Below are positions 9,411 to 18,144 of a DNA stretch of 64,000 nucleotides, one piece after another. The notes under the pieces were generated by a model that worked only from the letters and a program-made list of their open reading frames with translations, made no database searches and was not told where the DNA came from. Both the position numbers and the translations under genes were made by a program. The DNA lies in NCBI GenBank assembly GCA_965205995.1, contig OZ242200.1, positions 3,348,001-3,412,000 of the forward strand. The letters are read 5' to 3'. The stretch comes from MPNO01 sp965205995. GTDB taxonomy: Bacteria; Pseudomonadota; Alphaproteobacteria; MPNO01. Every line of letters begins with the position of its first letter. The first letter of the stretch is position 1.

Positions 9411-10865
9411 TCACCGCGCGCGCCGCTCCAGCCGGAGCCTCAGCCCCGGCCTCTCGACCGCGATCAGCGCCCGGTCGTCGCGCTGGGTGAGCCGGTCGAC
9501 CAGCTCGACCACCTTGTGGCGGCCGCTCGGATAGGGGACGGGCGGGCCGGCGCGGCGCTGCGCCTCGACCGCGTCCGCGCCGAACAGCCAGCGCAGCATC
9601 GTCTCCTCGTCCGTCGCGCCGGGGCCGCCGAAGCGCCGGCGGAGGTCGTCGAAAGTGGGCTCGTCGCGGCGCCGGAGCTCGTCGGCGCGCCTGCGGTCGA
9701 GGATGCGGGCGCGGATGTCGGGATCCATCGCCCCGATCGCGGTCTCGCCGTAATAACCGAGCGCGTATTCGATCGCCTGGTCGGTGACCTCGCGATAGCG
9801 TTCGCCGGCGATCACGTTGATCGCCGCCTGGCTGCCGACGAATTGCGAGAGCGGCGTCACCATGACCGGATAGCCGAGCTCGGCGCGGACCCGGACGGTC
9901 TCCTCCAGCGTCTCTTCCAGCCGATCCTCCATCCCCATCTTGCGGAGCTGGAAGGCGAGGTTGGAGATCATCCCGCCGGGGATCTGGTGGCGGTGCTGGG
10001 CCGCGTCGAAGGCGAGCGGCCGGCCGATGGGGAAGCCCTCGCGCCGGGCCACGGTGGCGAAATGCTGGGAGACCGGCTTGAGAGAGTCGAGGTCGAGCGC
10101 GGGCGTGTGGCCGAGCGCGCTCGCATTGGCCGCGACGTCGACGGTCGACGGGTTGGACGAGCCGTCGGACAGCGGCGGCAGAGCGGTATTGACGATCGTC
10201 ATGCCGCCCGCGATGGCCTCCAGGCAGCAGAGCGGGCCGAGCCCGGTGGTGCAGTGGGTGTGGAACTCGACCGGTGTGGCGCCCGCGTTCGCCAGCATGA
10301 TCGGCACCAGCGCCCTGGTGCGGTCGGGCGTCAGCAGCCCGCCCGGGTCCTTGAAGCAGAGCCGCCAGGCGCCGAGCGAGGCGGCCTCGCGGCAGCGCTC
10401 GGCATAGTAGGAATCCGTGTGGACCGGCGAGATCGAGTAGACCAGGTTGAGGATGACCCTGAGCCCGGCGGCGTGCGCGGCATCGAGGCGGCGCTTCCAG
10501 CCGGCGACTTCGTTCCACGGGTCGGAAATCCGCACCTCCGAGATGCCGTTCCTGGCCGCGAGGTCGAGGAACAGCGCGAACGCCTCGGGCGGCTCGTAGC
10601 CGAATGTGGCGATGCGCCCGGCGATCAGGCGGAGCGGCGTCTTCCTCGCCCGTTCGGCGACCAGGCGGATGCGCTCGAACGGGTCGTCCCCGAGCTCGCG
10701 CAGGGCCTTCCCCATCTGGCCGTCGGAGAGGATTTCGATCGCCTCGAACCCGGCATCGTCGAGCGCCCCGATCGCGGGAAGCATCATCCCCGTGGTCATC
10801 CCCGACGCCCAGAGGCTCAGATGCCCGTCGCGGATGGTGGTGTCGACGAAGCGGATCTCCGCCAT
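9411..10865 (-). CDS. Biotin-dependent carboxyltransferase subunit (pyruvate carboxylase B / oxaloacetate decarboxylase alpha-like)
   Basis: Transfers carboxyl between carboxybiotin and an acceptor such as pyruvate. The 484 residues cover the TIM-barrel carboxyltransferase domain: DTTIRDGH at the start, the conserved Lys in CFKDPGGLLTP, the metal-binding His pair in FHTHCTTGLG, and GGMISNLAFQLRKMG. There is no biotin domain at the C-terminus. The biotin carrier is instead the separate gene ending 3 bp upstream. No biotin carboxylase is nearby, so the real substrate and direction are open. Cytoplasmic. The two genes plus the luciferase-like oxidoreductase upstream form one operon. Confidence 0.85.
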   Translation of the reverse strand: MAEIRFVDTTIRDGHLSLWASGMTTGMMLPAIGALDDAGFEAIEILSDGQMGKALRELGDDPFERIRLVAERARKTPLRLIAGRIATFGYEPPEAFALFLDLAARNGISEVRISDPWNEVAGWKRRLDAAHAAGLRVILNLVYSISPVHTDSYYAERCREAASLGAWRLCFKDPGGLLTPDRTRALVPIMLANAGATPVEFHTHCTTGLGPLCCLEAIAGGMTIVNTALPPLSDGSSNPSTVDVAANASALGHTPALDLDSLKPVSQHFATVARREGFPIGRPLAFDAAQHRHQIPGGMISNLAFQLRKMGMEDRLEETLEETVRVRAELGYPVMVTPLSQFVGSQAAINVIAGERYREVTDQAIEYALGYYGETAIGAMDPDIRARILDRRRADELRRRDEPTFDDLRRRFGGPGATDEETMLRWLFGADAVEAQRRAGPPVPYPSGRHKVVELVDRLTQRDDRALIAVERPGLRLRLERRAR

Positions 10866-10868
10866 CGC

Positions 10869-11321
10869 CTAATCCTCGTCCGGGCGGACCAGGAACAGCG
10901 GCTCGCCGTATTCGACGCCCCGGGCGTCGGCCGCGAGCGCTTCCTCGATCGTCCCGCCGATGCCCGCGGTGACGGCGGTGAAGACCTTCATCACCTCGAT
11001 CAGCCCGACCGTGGTGTCGGGCTCGACCCGGTCGCCGGGGCTGACGAAGGGCGGCGCGCCGGGCTCGGGCGCGGGGTAGAAAATGCCGACCATCGGCGCC
11101 GGGATGGCGGCGAGCCCGTCCGGGATCTCGCGGTGCTTGCGCGGGCCGGGCGCGGACTCCGGCGCGGCTGCGGTCGCTGGGGCCGCGGTCCGCGCGGGCG
11201 CCGAGACGGGCGTCTTGCTGACGGTGAGCTTGAGGCCGCGATACTCGATCTCGAAATAGTCGAATTTCGAGGAGTCGATCAGCTCTAGGATCTCGCGCAA
11301 ATCCTCGTCGGTCAGCTCCAT
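10869..11321 (-). CDS. Biotin carboxyl carrier protein (AccB-like)
   Basis: A 150-residue carrier with an AccB-type N-terminal helix region, an Ala/Pro-rich linker (residues 38-65) and a C-terminal biotinyl domain. The biotinylated Lys is in IEVMKVF, the usual E-V/A-M-K motif, with the family end GEPLFLV. It lies 3 bp before the carboxyltransferase gene and 13 bp after the luciferase-like gene. A second, fatty-acid-synthesis AccB would be expected elsewhere; this copy is probably dedicated to the adjacent carboxyltransferase. Confidence 0.88.
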   Translation of the reverse strand: MELTDEDLREILELIDSSKFDYFEIEYRGLKLTVSKTPVSAPARTAAPATAAAPESAPGPRKHREIPDGLAAIPAPMVGIFYPAPEPGAPPFVSPGDRVEPDTTVGLIEVMKVFTAVTAGIGGTIEEALAADARGVEYGEPLFLVRPDED

Positions 11322-11334
11322 CGGGGAGCGCCTT

Positions 11335-12375
11335 CTACAGCGCCTCTTCGGCGAGCACGCGGAGCGCCTCCGGGTCGGAGCGGTTGGCGATCAGGGTCGC
11401 GACATGGCCCTTCGCCGCCGCCGCCTTCCACACCGAGAGCCGTTCGCGGATCCGCTCGCGCGGGCCCACGAGGGCGATGTCGTCGACGAAGGAATCGGGG
11501 ATCGCGGCGGCCGCCTCTTGCCGCTTGCCGCCGAGGAACAGATCCTGCACCTCCGCCGCCGCCGCCTCGTAGCCCAGCCGGACGGCGTAGTCGTTGTAGA
11601 AATTCTTCGACCGCGCCCCCATCCCGCCGACATAGAGGGCGAGATGCTTCTTGACCTCCATGCGGCAGGCATCGAGGTCGTCGCCGACATGGACCGGGAC
11701 GAAGGGCGAGATGTCGAAACCGGCGAGGCCCTTGCCGCCGCCGGCCGCCCGGAACCCCTCGTTCAGCGGGGCCTCGAACAGGTCGAAGCGCTCGGGGTTC
11801 ATGAACACCGGGAAGAAGCCGTCGGCGAGCTCGGCCGCAATCCGCACCCCGGCCGGGGTGAAGGCGCCGGTGAAGATCCTGAGCCCCGGCTTCGCGTGCA
11901 GGATGCTCTTGAGCGGGCGGCCGAGCCCGGTGGTGCCGGGGCCGCTGGCGGGGATGGTGTAGTGCTCGCCCTGGTGCTCCAGCGGGGCCTCGCGGGCGAG
12001 GATCTTGCGCACGATCCCGATATATTCGCGGGTCCTCGTCAGCGGCTTGCCGTAGGGGATGCCGTACCAGCCCTCGATCACCTGCGGCCCCGACGGGCCG
12101 ATGCCGAGGACGAAGCGGTCGCCCGACAGCGCCTGCAAGGTCATCGCCGCCATCGCCGCCGCGGTCGGGGTGCGCGCGCCCATCTGGATGATCGCGGTGC
12201 CGACGGTGATCCGCGACGTGTGGGCGAGCGCCCAGGCGGCCGGCGTCAGCGCGTCCGAGCCGTAGGCCTCCGAGGTCCAGACCGAATCGTATCCCAGGCT
12301 CTCGATCTCGCGCAGCTCCCCGGGCGGCACCGCGAAGCTGGAGCCCGAATAGCCGATGGTCACGCCGATCTTCAT
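11335..12375 (-). CDS. LLM-class (luciferase-like) flavin/F420-dependent oxidoreductase
   Basis: A 346-residue TIM-barrel protein of the bacterial luciferase superfamily. It has SLGYDSVWTSEAYGSDAL near the start, RITVGTAI and a GDRFVLGIGPSGPQV motif typical of the F420-type LLM group. The start is ATG 12375, with GGGGGAC a few bases upstream. It leads the operon with the biotin carrier and carboxyltransferase. The substrate is not evident; no F420 biosynthesis genes are in the window, so FMN use cannot be excluded. Confidence 0.85.
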   Translation of the reverse strand: MKIGVTIGYSGSSFAVPPGELREIESLGYDSVWTSEAYGSDALTPAAWALAHTSRITVGTAIIQMGARTPTAAAMAAMTLQALSGDRFVLGIGPSGPQVIEGWYGIPYGKPLTRTREYIGIVRKILAREAPLEHQGEHYTIPASGPGTTGLGRPLKSILHAKPGLRIFTGAFTPAGVRIAAELADGFFPVFMNPERFDLFEAPLNEGFRAAGGGKGLAGFDISPFVPVHVGDDLDACRMEVKKHLALYVGGMGARSKNFYNDYAVRLGYEAAAAEVQDLFLGGKRQEAAAAIPDSFVDDIALVGPRERIRERLSVWKAAAAKGHVATLIANRSDPEALRVLAEEAL

Positions 12376-12659
12376 GATGTCCCCCTGCTCGCACGACTTG
12401 ACCGGTTGCATAGCGGCTGCAGGGGAGGGGGGCAACCCGGCGCCGCTTCCCGTCTCCTTCCCAATGCGTGAGATGAAGATGCCCATTGAACCCTCATCCA
12501 ACGACTTCTCCATCAGCCACAGGACTTCTAACAACAATCGAACCACAGCTAAGACACATAGTGTAGAAGCCGCCTGAATCAGCTACATCATCGGCAGCGG
12601 CAACCATTAGCCGATGCCGCTATCGATACATCGTCTTGTGTACGAGAAATCAAAAAAGT

Positions 12660-13232
12660 TTAGTGCATTGTCTCGGGAAACAAGGACAATTGCTTTTGAA
12701 AGCTTTTCGACAGAATCTTGCTGTTTAGTACATCCGCTAAGTCACGGCCCCAAGAGTACGGGATAGCCTCGAGTCCGCCGGGCACATTCGATTCCAGAAG
12801 ATGAAGAAATGCAGACACGTCCTTACGCTTCATTGCCTCCTTAAGAGACTTAAATTCTACGAGATAGTTCATGGATTGCGAACAAAGTGTCTTTGCAATT
12901 ATGTTTGGGTCGGCGTCGAGCAGCGCCAGATAAAACGCAAGATGATATATGGATTCACATTTGGCTGATTTTGACCAAACCGGGCCGTACAAAATTGGTT
13001 CTGTTATTGGCTTCAACTCCACTTCGGCCATGCCTCTCAAAGCACTCAGTTCTTCAAACATCTCTCGTCTCGCGGTCCGCTTGAACTTGCCGTTGTCCTT
13101 TTCTTCTTGATGGCCACCGATTAAATTCAGGTCATTCCAATCCTTGTCTCGTCGTAATATGAAATAATCCGTGTTGTGTATCAGGAGTTTGATAACAACG
13201 AAAGCGCAGCGCGTTTGCCTGTACTTGCTCAT
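12660..13232 (-). CDS. NUDIX hydrolase-like protein in low-GC cassette
   Basis: A 190-residue protein with a readable NUDIX box: GGHQEEKDN, then a five-residue stretch and ARREMFEEL. The Glu residues expected to bind metal are present. NUDIX enzymes hydrolyse nucleoside-diphosphate derivatives. The start is ATG 13232, overlapping the upstream stop by four bases (ATGA), so it is translationally coupled. Base composition is far lower in GC than the flanks, indicating transfer. Last gene of a three-gene cassette with a second NUDIX-like protein and a P-loop kinase-like protein. Confidence 0.75.
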   Translation of the reverse strand: MSKYRQTRCAFVVIKLLIHNTDYFILRRDKDWNDLNLIGGHQEEKDNGKFKRTARREMFEELSALRGMAEVELKPITEPILYGPVWSKSAKCESIYHLAFYLALLDADPNIIAKTLCSQSMNYLVEFKSLKEAMKRKDVSAFLHLLESNVPGGLEAIPYSWGRDLADVLNSKILSKSFQKQLSLFPETMH

Positions 13233-13835
13233 CCCAAGAGAGCCTCGCAATTGTCGAGCACCGCTCTTGACCATGGTTCGAGCCCGACTCCGTCCATATT
13301 GGAAGCAAGCTCCTCAATTTTCGTGAGTTCGCCCGCCAAGTTGTGACCTCTGCTTCGACGAAACTCCTTCTTCTTCAAGCTCTCCGCCAGTTCCGGATTT
13401 TCTATATCCAGTCGAAAGATCAGACCCAGATGTTTCCCATCACTTGTGCTGGAGGGGTCCCATGTATATCCCACATACCGACTATCGAGTTGTTTTGAAA
13501 TGAACAACGGCAATCCTATTTTGAAGCGCGGCCAGAATTGCATCCTGTGACCGGTTTCCATCGGGGGGCCGTTCCACATGGCACCCCTGCCAGATTGTGA
13601 ACGTTCCGTAAAGTTCCGACTTGGGATTCTCCTCGTGCCTTTTAAACAGGAAAACGCGGCCGTCGTGCACAAGGACGCCACAAGGGACTATCTGAAGGAA
13701 GGATGTATCCGCCTCGACCTCGGCCCTCTTTCGGTATTGCCCTTTTGATTCGATGATTTCTTGTAACTGGCTCGTTTCAGTAGCAGGGGAAAATGCACTG
13801 GGCGCACTTGAAAGAAGGTCCCGCATGTCTTCCAT
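13229..13835 (-). CDS. NUDIX-like protein, frameshifted
   Basis: The frame from ATG 13835 gives a protein whose middle part reads CGVLVHDGRVFLFKRHEE and LYGTFTIWQGCHVE, the strand layout of a NUDIX-related fold. The canonical NUDIX box is not clear. Near 13520, after ILAALQNRI, the frame shifts to one reading GLPLFISKQLDSRYVGY and running to the stop at 13229. Together they make about 200 residues. The break is next to a short A run on the coding strand; it may be an assembly indel, true decay or less likely a programmed shift. The start overlaps the preceding kinase-like gene by 59 bases, which is long. Low GC like its neighbours. Confidence 0.65.
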
Positions 13836-14556
13836 AGGAACTACCAGTATCTGGATTCACGAAAGACTCGAAGCAATCGAGGATCTGACCAAGAAGATCG
13901 ACATTAACTTCCCGAACATTACCATCGTCTGTATTCTTGACGATGATCTTCTTGAACGCTTCCCTGTAGCGAGCAACCGCATCGTTCACCGCATCGGACA
14001 ATGTTTCAAGCATCGATATGTTCATGATGCTGCCAGGTCGCGTAGTTATCCGTTGTTCATTTTCGCGCCCGACCGCGGTGCAAGCACTAGCGTGCAAGAC
14101 TGCTACCAGATCAAAAAGGTTCTTCCAGCGATCCATCAAAAGGAAGCTCTCGATTTTGCTCAATTCATCGTCCGACAACTCCCCACGTTTGGCCTGAGTT
14201 TGGAACCAAATTAGCGCATCGAAGAGACCTCGATCAACGATGATGATGTCTGTTGGAGTGTCAACATTTTCGAGCAATTCGGCCAGCATGCTGGTAGCGC
14301 ACCAAGTATTAAAGAACAGGTGTCCCTTCATGGGGATTGGACAGTGATCCGCCCGTTCCGTCAGGACGTGCACGGTAAAGCCGTGCCGCCTAAAGAAATG
14401 CCTAATTGCTTCGACGGATGTGCTCTTGCCCGACTTCGGCGTGCCCGCAAACTCGACCACGAAAGCCCTGGAAGCCTGTTCTAATATCGAATGCAAATAT
14501 TCAGCCCGCCTCTCCAATTCGTCGATTTGTTCGTCAATCATCTTCTGTTCAGACAT
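13777..14556 (-). CDS. P-loop NTPase, thymidylate/deoxynucleoside-kinase-like
   Basis: A 259-residue protein with Walker A AGTPKSGKST near residue 37 and a DIIIVDRGLFDALIWF segment. The latter resembles the Walker B plus DRxxxD lid of deoxynucleoside or thymidylate kinases. An N-terminal helix precedes it. The last about 20 residues, with two Cys, are unusual. It starts the low-GC cassette with the two NUDIX-like genes, suggesting a nucleotide-modifying or nucleotide-sensing role, possibly defence; that role is inference. The ATG at 14556 fits the end of the low-GC tract. Confidence 0.7.
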   Translation of the reverse strand: MSEQKMIDEQIDELERRAEYLHSILEQASRAFVVEFAGTPKSGKSTSVEAIRHFFRRHGFTVHVLTERADHCPIPMKGHLFFNTWCATSMLAELLENVDTPTDIIIVDRGLFDALIWFQTQAKRGELSDDELSKIESFLLMDRWKNLFDLVAVLHASACTAVGRENEQRITTRPGSIMNISMLETLSDAVNDAVARYREAFKKIIVKNTDDGNVREVNVDLLGQILDCFESFVNPDTGSSYGRHAGPSFKCAQCIFPCY

Positions 14557-14819
14557 CGTCCATTACCCAAAGACCAGAGAGTGGGACGCCAGCACCACTA
14601 GTGTATCGTGAATACATGAGCCTGCACACCCAGATTCTGGTCACAGTGCAGCCTCTTCGCCGCGGGTTTGTGCATAGGTCGAGTAATTCTCCAGGCGCGT
14701 GGAGCTCGTGCCACGAACTTGGCTCCTCCTCCACACGTGCGTGGTACCTTGGATCACAGTTGCGGCGCGCCCGCGCATGGTCCACTATCGGCCCACGCAA
14801 CCAGCTTCGGAGCGGACCA

Positions 14820-15275
14820 ATGGCCAAGCTGCGCCACGTCGCGATTCAGGTGCCCGACCTCGAGCAGGCGGGCCGGTTCTACGAGACCGTGTTCGACATG
14901 GAGCTCGTCTGCCGCGGCAACACGCCGTTCGGCAACGCGCTGATGCTCTCGGACGGGGTGATGAACCTCACTTTGCTGCAATTCCCCGAGGGGACCAAGG
15001 GGATGATCAACGGCCCCGACTGGGCCGGCATGCACCATGTCGGGTTCGTGGTCGACGACGCCGAGGCGACCGCGCAGAAGATCAAGGACGCCGGCGGGTC
15101 CTATTACTACACGCTGGAGGGCGACTACGAAGGGCTCCAGGCGGAGGAGAAGTACAAGGACATCAACGGCGTCGTCTTCGACATCTCCGAGCACGGCTGG
15201 GCCACCGAGCCGGTCGGCAGGCTGCGCAAGGAGAAGGAGGAGCGGGAGGCCAGGGCGGCCGTCCCCGCCGAATAG
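14820..15275 (+). CDS. VOC-family (glyoxalase/bleomycin resistance-like) protein
   Basis: A 151-residue vicinal-oxygen-chelate protein with the two beta-alpha-beta-beta-beta modules. The first begins LRHVAIQVPDLEQAGRFYETVF; the second begins MHHVGFVVDDAEATAQKI. Metal ligands (His in the first strand, Glu near FDISEHG) are plausible. It starts at ATG 14820, with GGAGCGG upstream. The C-terminal tail is a charged helix. Substrate unknown. The 263 bp upstream, up to the low-GC cassette, hold no gene I can support. It precedes the NTF2-like gene by 83 bp. Confidence 0.85.
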   Translation: MAKLRHVAIQVPDLEQAGRFYETVFDMELVCRGNTPFGNALMLSDGVMNLTLLQFPEGTKGMINGPDWAGMHHVGFVVDDAEATAQKIKDAGGSYYYTLEGDYEGLQAEEKYKDINGVVFDISEHGWATEPVGRLRKEKEEREARAAVPAE

Positions 15276-15358
15276 CCGGCCCCTCCGGCGGCGCGGCTCC
15301 GGCGGCTTGGCGCGGGCGCCCGCGACGGTAGAGAGACTTGACCCCGCCACTGCCCGCG

Positions 15359-15838
15359 ATGACCGACGCCGACCCGGCGCTGATCCGCCGGATCGACGCG
15401 CTCAACCGCGCCTACGCGCATGCGATCGACGAGGACGCGCTGGAGCAATGGCCGGGCTTCTTCACCGAGGACGGCATCTACCGCATCGCCACGCGGGCCA
15501 ACCACGCCGCCGGCATGCCGGTCGGGCCGATGACGTGCGAGGGCCACGGCATGATGGCGGACCGGATCAAGGCGCTGCGCGAGGCCAACGTGTTCGAGCC
15601 GCATCGTTACCGCCATCTGATCGACCCGCCGACCATCGCCCTCGCCCGCCCCGGCCGCTGGACCGTGCGGACCAATTTCGCGGTCTACCGCACCATGCAG
15701 ATGGCGGCGACGGCGCTGTTCTGCACCGGGCGCTATCTCGACATCGTGGTCGAGGCGGCGGCCGAGCTGCGCTACGCCGAGCGCATAGCGGTCTGCGATT
15801 CCGAGATCGTCGACACGCTGATCGTCATCCCGCTCTGA
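15359..15838 (+). CDS. Aromatic-ring-hydroxylating dioxygenase beta-subunit-like (NTF2-like) protein
   Basis: A 159-residue NTF2/SnoaL-fold protein resembling the small subunit of Rieske-type ring-hydroxylating dioxygenases. Markers are NRAYAHAIDEDALEQWPGFFTEDGIYRI at the start (a cone-like fold with conserved Trp and Phe) and RTNFAVYRT later. The small subunit is usually structural. No alpha subunit lies next to it, so it may act alone or with one encoded elsewhere. ATG 15359 is preferred to a TTG at 15338. Confidence 0.75.
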   Translation: MTDADPALIRRIDALNRAYAHAIDEDALEQWPGFFTEDGIYRIATRANHAAGMPVGPMTCEGHGMMADRIKALREANVFEPHRYRHLIDPPTIALARPGRWTVRTNFAVYRTMQMAATALFCTGRYLDIVVEAAAELRYAERIAVCDSEIVDTLIVIPL

Positions 15839-15851
15839 GGCGCGCGCGGGG

Positions 15852-16814
15852 TCAATCCGCCCCGCCCAGCACCCTGAGATAGACCTCGCGGTCGATATTG
15901 CCGCCGCTAAGTATGAGCGCCACCTTGCGGCCCTGCATCGCCTGGCGCTCCTGCATCAGCGCGGCGAGCGGGGCGGCGCCGGCGCCCTCGGCGATGTTGT
16001 GGGTGTCGGTGTAATAGGCGCGCATCGCGGCGGCGATCCCGTCCTCGCTCACCGCCAGGACCCGCGCCGCGCCGCGGTTGACGATGGCGACCGCCTCGGG
16101 CGCAGGCACCCGGCAGGCCATGCCGTCGGCCATGGTGTCGGCCGAATCGGTCGAGACCGGCCGCCCCGCCTCGAAGGAAAGCGCGTAGGCCGCCGCGCGC
16201 TCGGCGCAGACGCCGACGATCTCGGTCGCGAGCCCGAGCGCATCGCGCGCCGCGATGACCCCGCAGATGCCCGAGCCGAGCCCGATCGGCACATAGACCG
16301 CGTCGAGATCGGGGACGCCGCGGAACAGCTCCAGCGCATAGGTCGCCGTCCCCTGCACCAGCGGTTCGGCGAAGGAGGGCACCATGTGGAGGCCGCGCGC
16401 ATCGGCCAGGCCCGCGGCATGTTCGAGCGATTCCTGGAAATCGCCGCCATGCACCACCAGCTCGGCGCCCTGGGCTTCCATCGCGGCGTTCTTCTCGCGG
16501 CTGTTGCCGCGCGGCACCACGATGACCGCGCGCAGCCCGCCCAGCCGCGCCGCCACCGCGACGCTCTGGCCGAAATTGCCCCGTGTCGCCGCGATCACCC
16601 CCTGCGCCGCCGGGTTCTCGCGGCGCAGCCGGTCCATATAGACCAGCCCGCCGCGCAGCTTGAAGGCGCCGATCGGCGTGTGGTTCTCGTGCTTGACCCA
16701 GATCTCCGCGCCGATGCGGGATGCGAGCAGCGGCCAGCAATGCGCCGGGGTCGGCGGCATCGCCGCGTGGACGATCCCGGCCGCCGCTTCGATGGCCGCA
16801 AGGTCGGGCAGCAT
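15852..16814 (-). CDS. Threonine/serine dehydratase (PLP-dependent)
   Basis: Fold type II PLP enzyme of about 320 residues. The PLP lysine lies in PIGAFKLRGGL, the glycine-rich phosphate loop appears as GLGSGICG, and a second Gly-rich SGGNID is at the C-terminus. It lacks the C-terminal ACT regulatory domain of biosynthetic IlvA, so it is the short catabolic type. The start is set at ATG 16814, with GGGAG upstream; the longer frame would need a TTG. Converges with the NTF2-like gene 13 bp away. Confidence 0.85.
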   Translation of the reverse strand: MLPDLAAIEAAAGIVHAAMPPTPAHCWPLLASRIGAEIWVKHENHTPIGAFKLRGGLVYMDRLRRENPAAQGVIAATRGNFGQSVAVAARLGGLRAVIVVPRGNSREKNAAMEAQGAELVVHGGDFQESLEHAAGLADARGLHMVPSFAEPLVQGTATYALELFRGVPDLDAVYVPIGLGSGICGVIAARDALGLATEIVGVCAERAAAYALSFEAGRPVSTDSADTMADGMACRVPAPEAVAIVNRGAARVLAVSEDGIAAAMRAYYTDTHNIAEGAGAAPLAALMQERQAMQGRKVALILSGGNIDREVYLRVLGGAD

Positions 16815-16874
16815 GGCGGGCGTCTCCCGAGGGGGTGCGCCCAACATGGCGACGGGCGTGGCGGCGGACAAGGG

Positions 16875-16983
16875 CGTCCTTCGATACGCCCCCTTCGGGG
16901 GCTACTCAGGATGAGGGTATTCTCCCGGCCGCCTCGCCCACCCCTCATCCTGAGTAGCGGCGAAGCCGCGTATCGAAGGACCG
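16875..16983. repeat. Long inverted repeat, dispersed family 2 (copy 1)
   Basis: The left arm GTCCTTCGATACG with CTACTCAGGATGAGGG is mirrored by the right arm CCCTCATCCTGAGTAG with CGTATCGAAGGAC. The arms are about 40 bp around a 27-bp centre. Inner small hairpins CCCCCTTCGGGGG and CGGCGAAGCCG differ between the arms. A related, partly degraded copy is at 17982-18053. Confidence 0.8.
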
Positions 16984-17129
16984 CCGGCAAAATTACTCAT
17001 ATATGAATAAATTACTTGACTCGGGACGCGTTTTGGCGTAGATTTGCCACGGTCGCGAAATGGGGCGCCGGAACTGCCGGCGCCCTTTTTCGTGCCGCAT
17101 CCCTTCCCGCCGCTGAAACGGAGTTCCCG

Positions 17130-17924
17130 ATGGACAGGCCTCTCGGGCGTCTCGAACACGTCGACCCCGCAACCGTGTGGAGCAGCGAGGCCGGCGATTT
17201 CGTCCCCTGGCTCGCGATGACCGATAATTTGGGCCGTCTCGGCGACGCGCTCGGGCTCGACCTCGAACCGCTGGCGCGGGAAGCCACGGTCGGGCGGTTC
17301 CGCGCCGACCTGATATGCCGCGACCGCGGGACCGGGGCGTTGGCGGTGATCGAGGCCCAGCTCGGGGCCTCCGATCACAGCCATCTCGGCAAGCTCCTGA
17401 CCTATGCGGTGGGTCTCGGGGGCGGCACCGCGGTCTGGCTCGCCGCCCGGTTCCACGCCGAACACCGGGCCGTCCTCGACCGGATGAACCGGTCCGTCGG
17501 CACCGCGTTCTCCTGCTTTGCCGTCGAGATGCGGCTGTGGAAAATAGACGCCTCCCGGGTCGCGCCTTTGTTCACCGTCCTCGCCGGACCGCGCGACCGG
17601 TCTCCACCCGTCGGGTGCCCGGACGACCCGGACGACGAGTCCCTCCTTCCGGGGGATGGGCTGGACTCGCTCCCGCTGGACGAGAACCCGATCAGGGTCC
17701 GCCGGCTGAGCCTCGGCGTCGCGATGAAGCAGCTGGCGGAAGCCGCCGGTATCAGCACCGCCCATCTGTCGCATATCGAGACCGGCAGGTCCTGGGGCTC
17801 GCCGGCGACGCGGGCCGCCATCGCCCGGGCGCTCGCCATGCCCGCCCACGCGCTGAGGCGACCCGAAACGCCCTTCGTCATCGCGGGCGAACCCGACGAG
17901 GAGCCGCCCCATGCGCCGGGCTGA
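17130..17924 (+). CDS. PD-(D/E)XK nuclease-like domain fused to an XRE-type HTH
   Basis: The N-terminal 140 residues resemble DUF4268-like restriction-endonuclease-fold proteins: W-SSEAGDFVPWL, then FRADLICRD with the likely catalytic Asp and AVIEAQLGASDHSHLGKLLTYA with Glu and the following Gln. Residues 185-245 are a helix-turn-helix (MKQLAEAAGISTAHLSHIE). The usual C-terminal part of the nuclease family is replaced by this HTH. ATG 17130 is favoured, with CGGAG upstream; an upstream in-frame start at 17016 lacks such support. It lies between the two copies of repeat family 2. A self-regulating nuclease or sequence-specific effector is possible; unproven. Confidence 0.7.
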   Translation: MDRPLGRLEHVDPATVWSSEAGDFVPWLAMTDNLGRLGDALGLDLEPLAREATVGRFRADLICRDRGTGALAVIEAQLGASDHSHLGKLLTYAVGLGGGTAVWLAARFHAEHRAVLDRMNRSVGTAFSCFAVEMRLWKIDASRVAPLFTVLAGPRDRSPPVGCPDDPDDESLLPGDGLDSLPLDENPIRVRRLSLGVAMKQLAEAAGISTAHLSHIETGRSWGSPATRAAIARALAMPAHALRRPETPFVIAGEPDEEPPHAPG

Positions 17925-17981
17925 GACGGAGGGCCGCGGCGGCCCGAGCGAAAAGACCGGGGCAGGCTGCCCGGCGCCCGC

Positions 17982-18053
17982 TCGGGATGAGGAAAAGCAG
18001 GTACACACCTCACCCTGAGTAGCCCCGGACTCGATCCGGGGCGTATCGAAGGG
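17982..18053. repeat. Dispersed repeat family 2 (copy 2, degraded)
   Basis: CTCGGGATGAGG, then CACCCTGAGTAGCCCCGGAC and GGGGCGTATCGAAGGG match the arms of the inverted repeat at 16875-16983. The intervening sequence differs. Together the two copies bracket the nuclease-HTH gene. Confidence 0.65.
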
Positions 18054-18144
18054 CGGACAACCCCTCGGGGCATGCCGCCGCGACGGCAACCGGACGCACT
18101 ACCCGTCCGGTATGTTAAGGAATACGGGAAGAAAGGATTTCGCC

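Noticed and set aside
9103..10518. Minus-strand frame spanning the transposase remnant and carboxyltransferase
   Set aside because: Out of frame with both; Arg/Pro-rich translation typical of a shadow.
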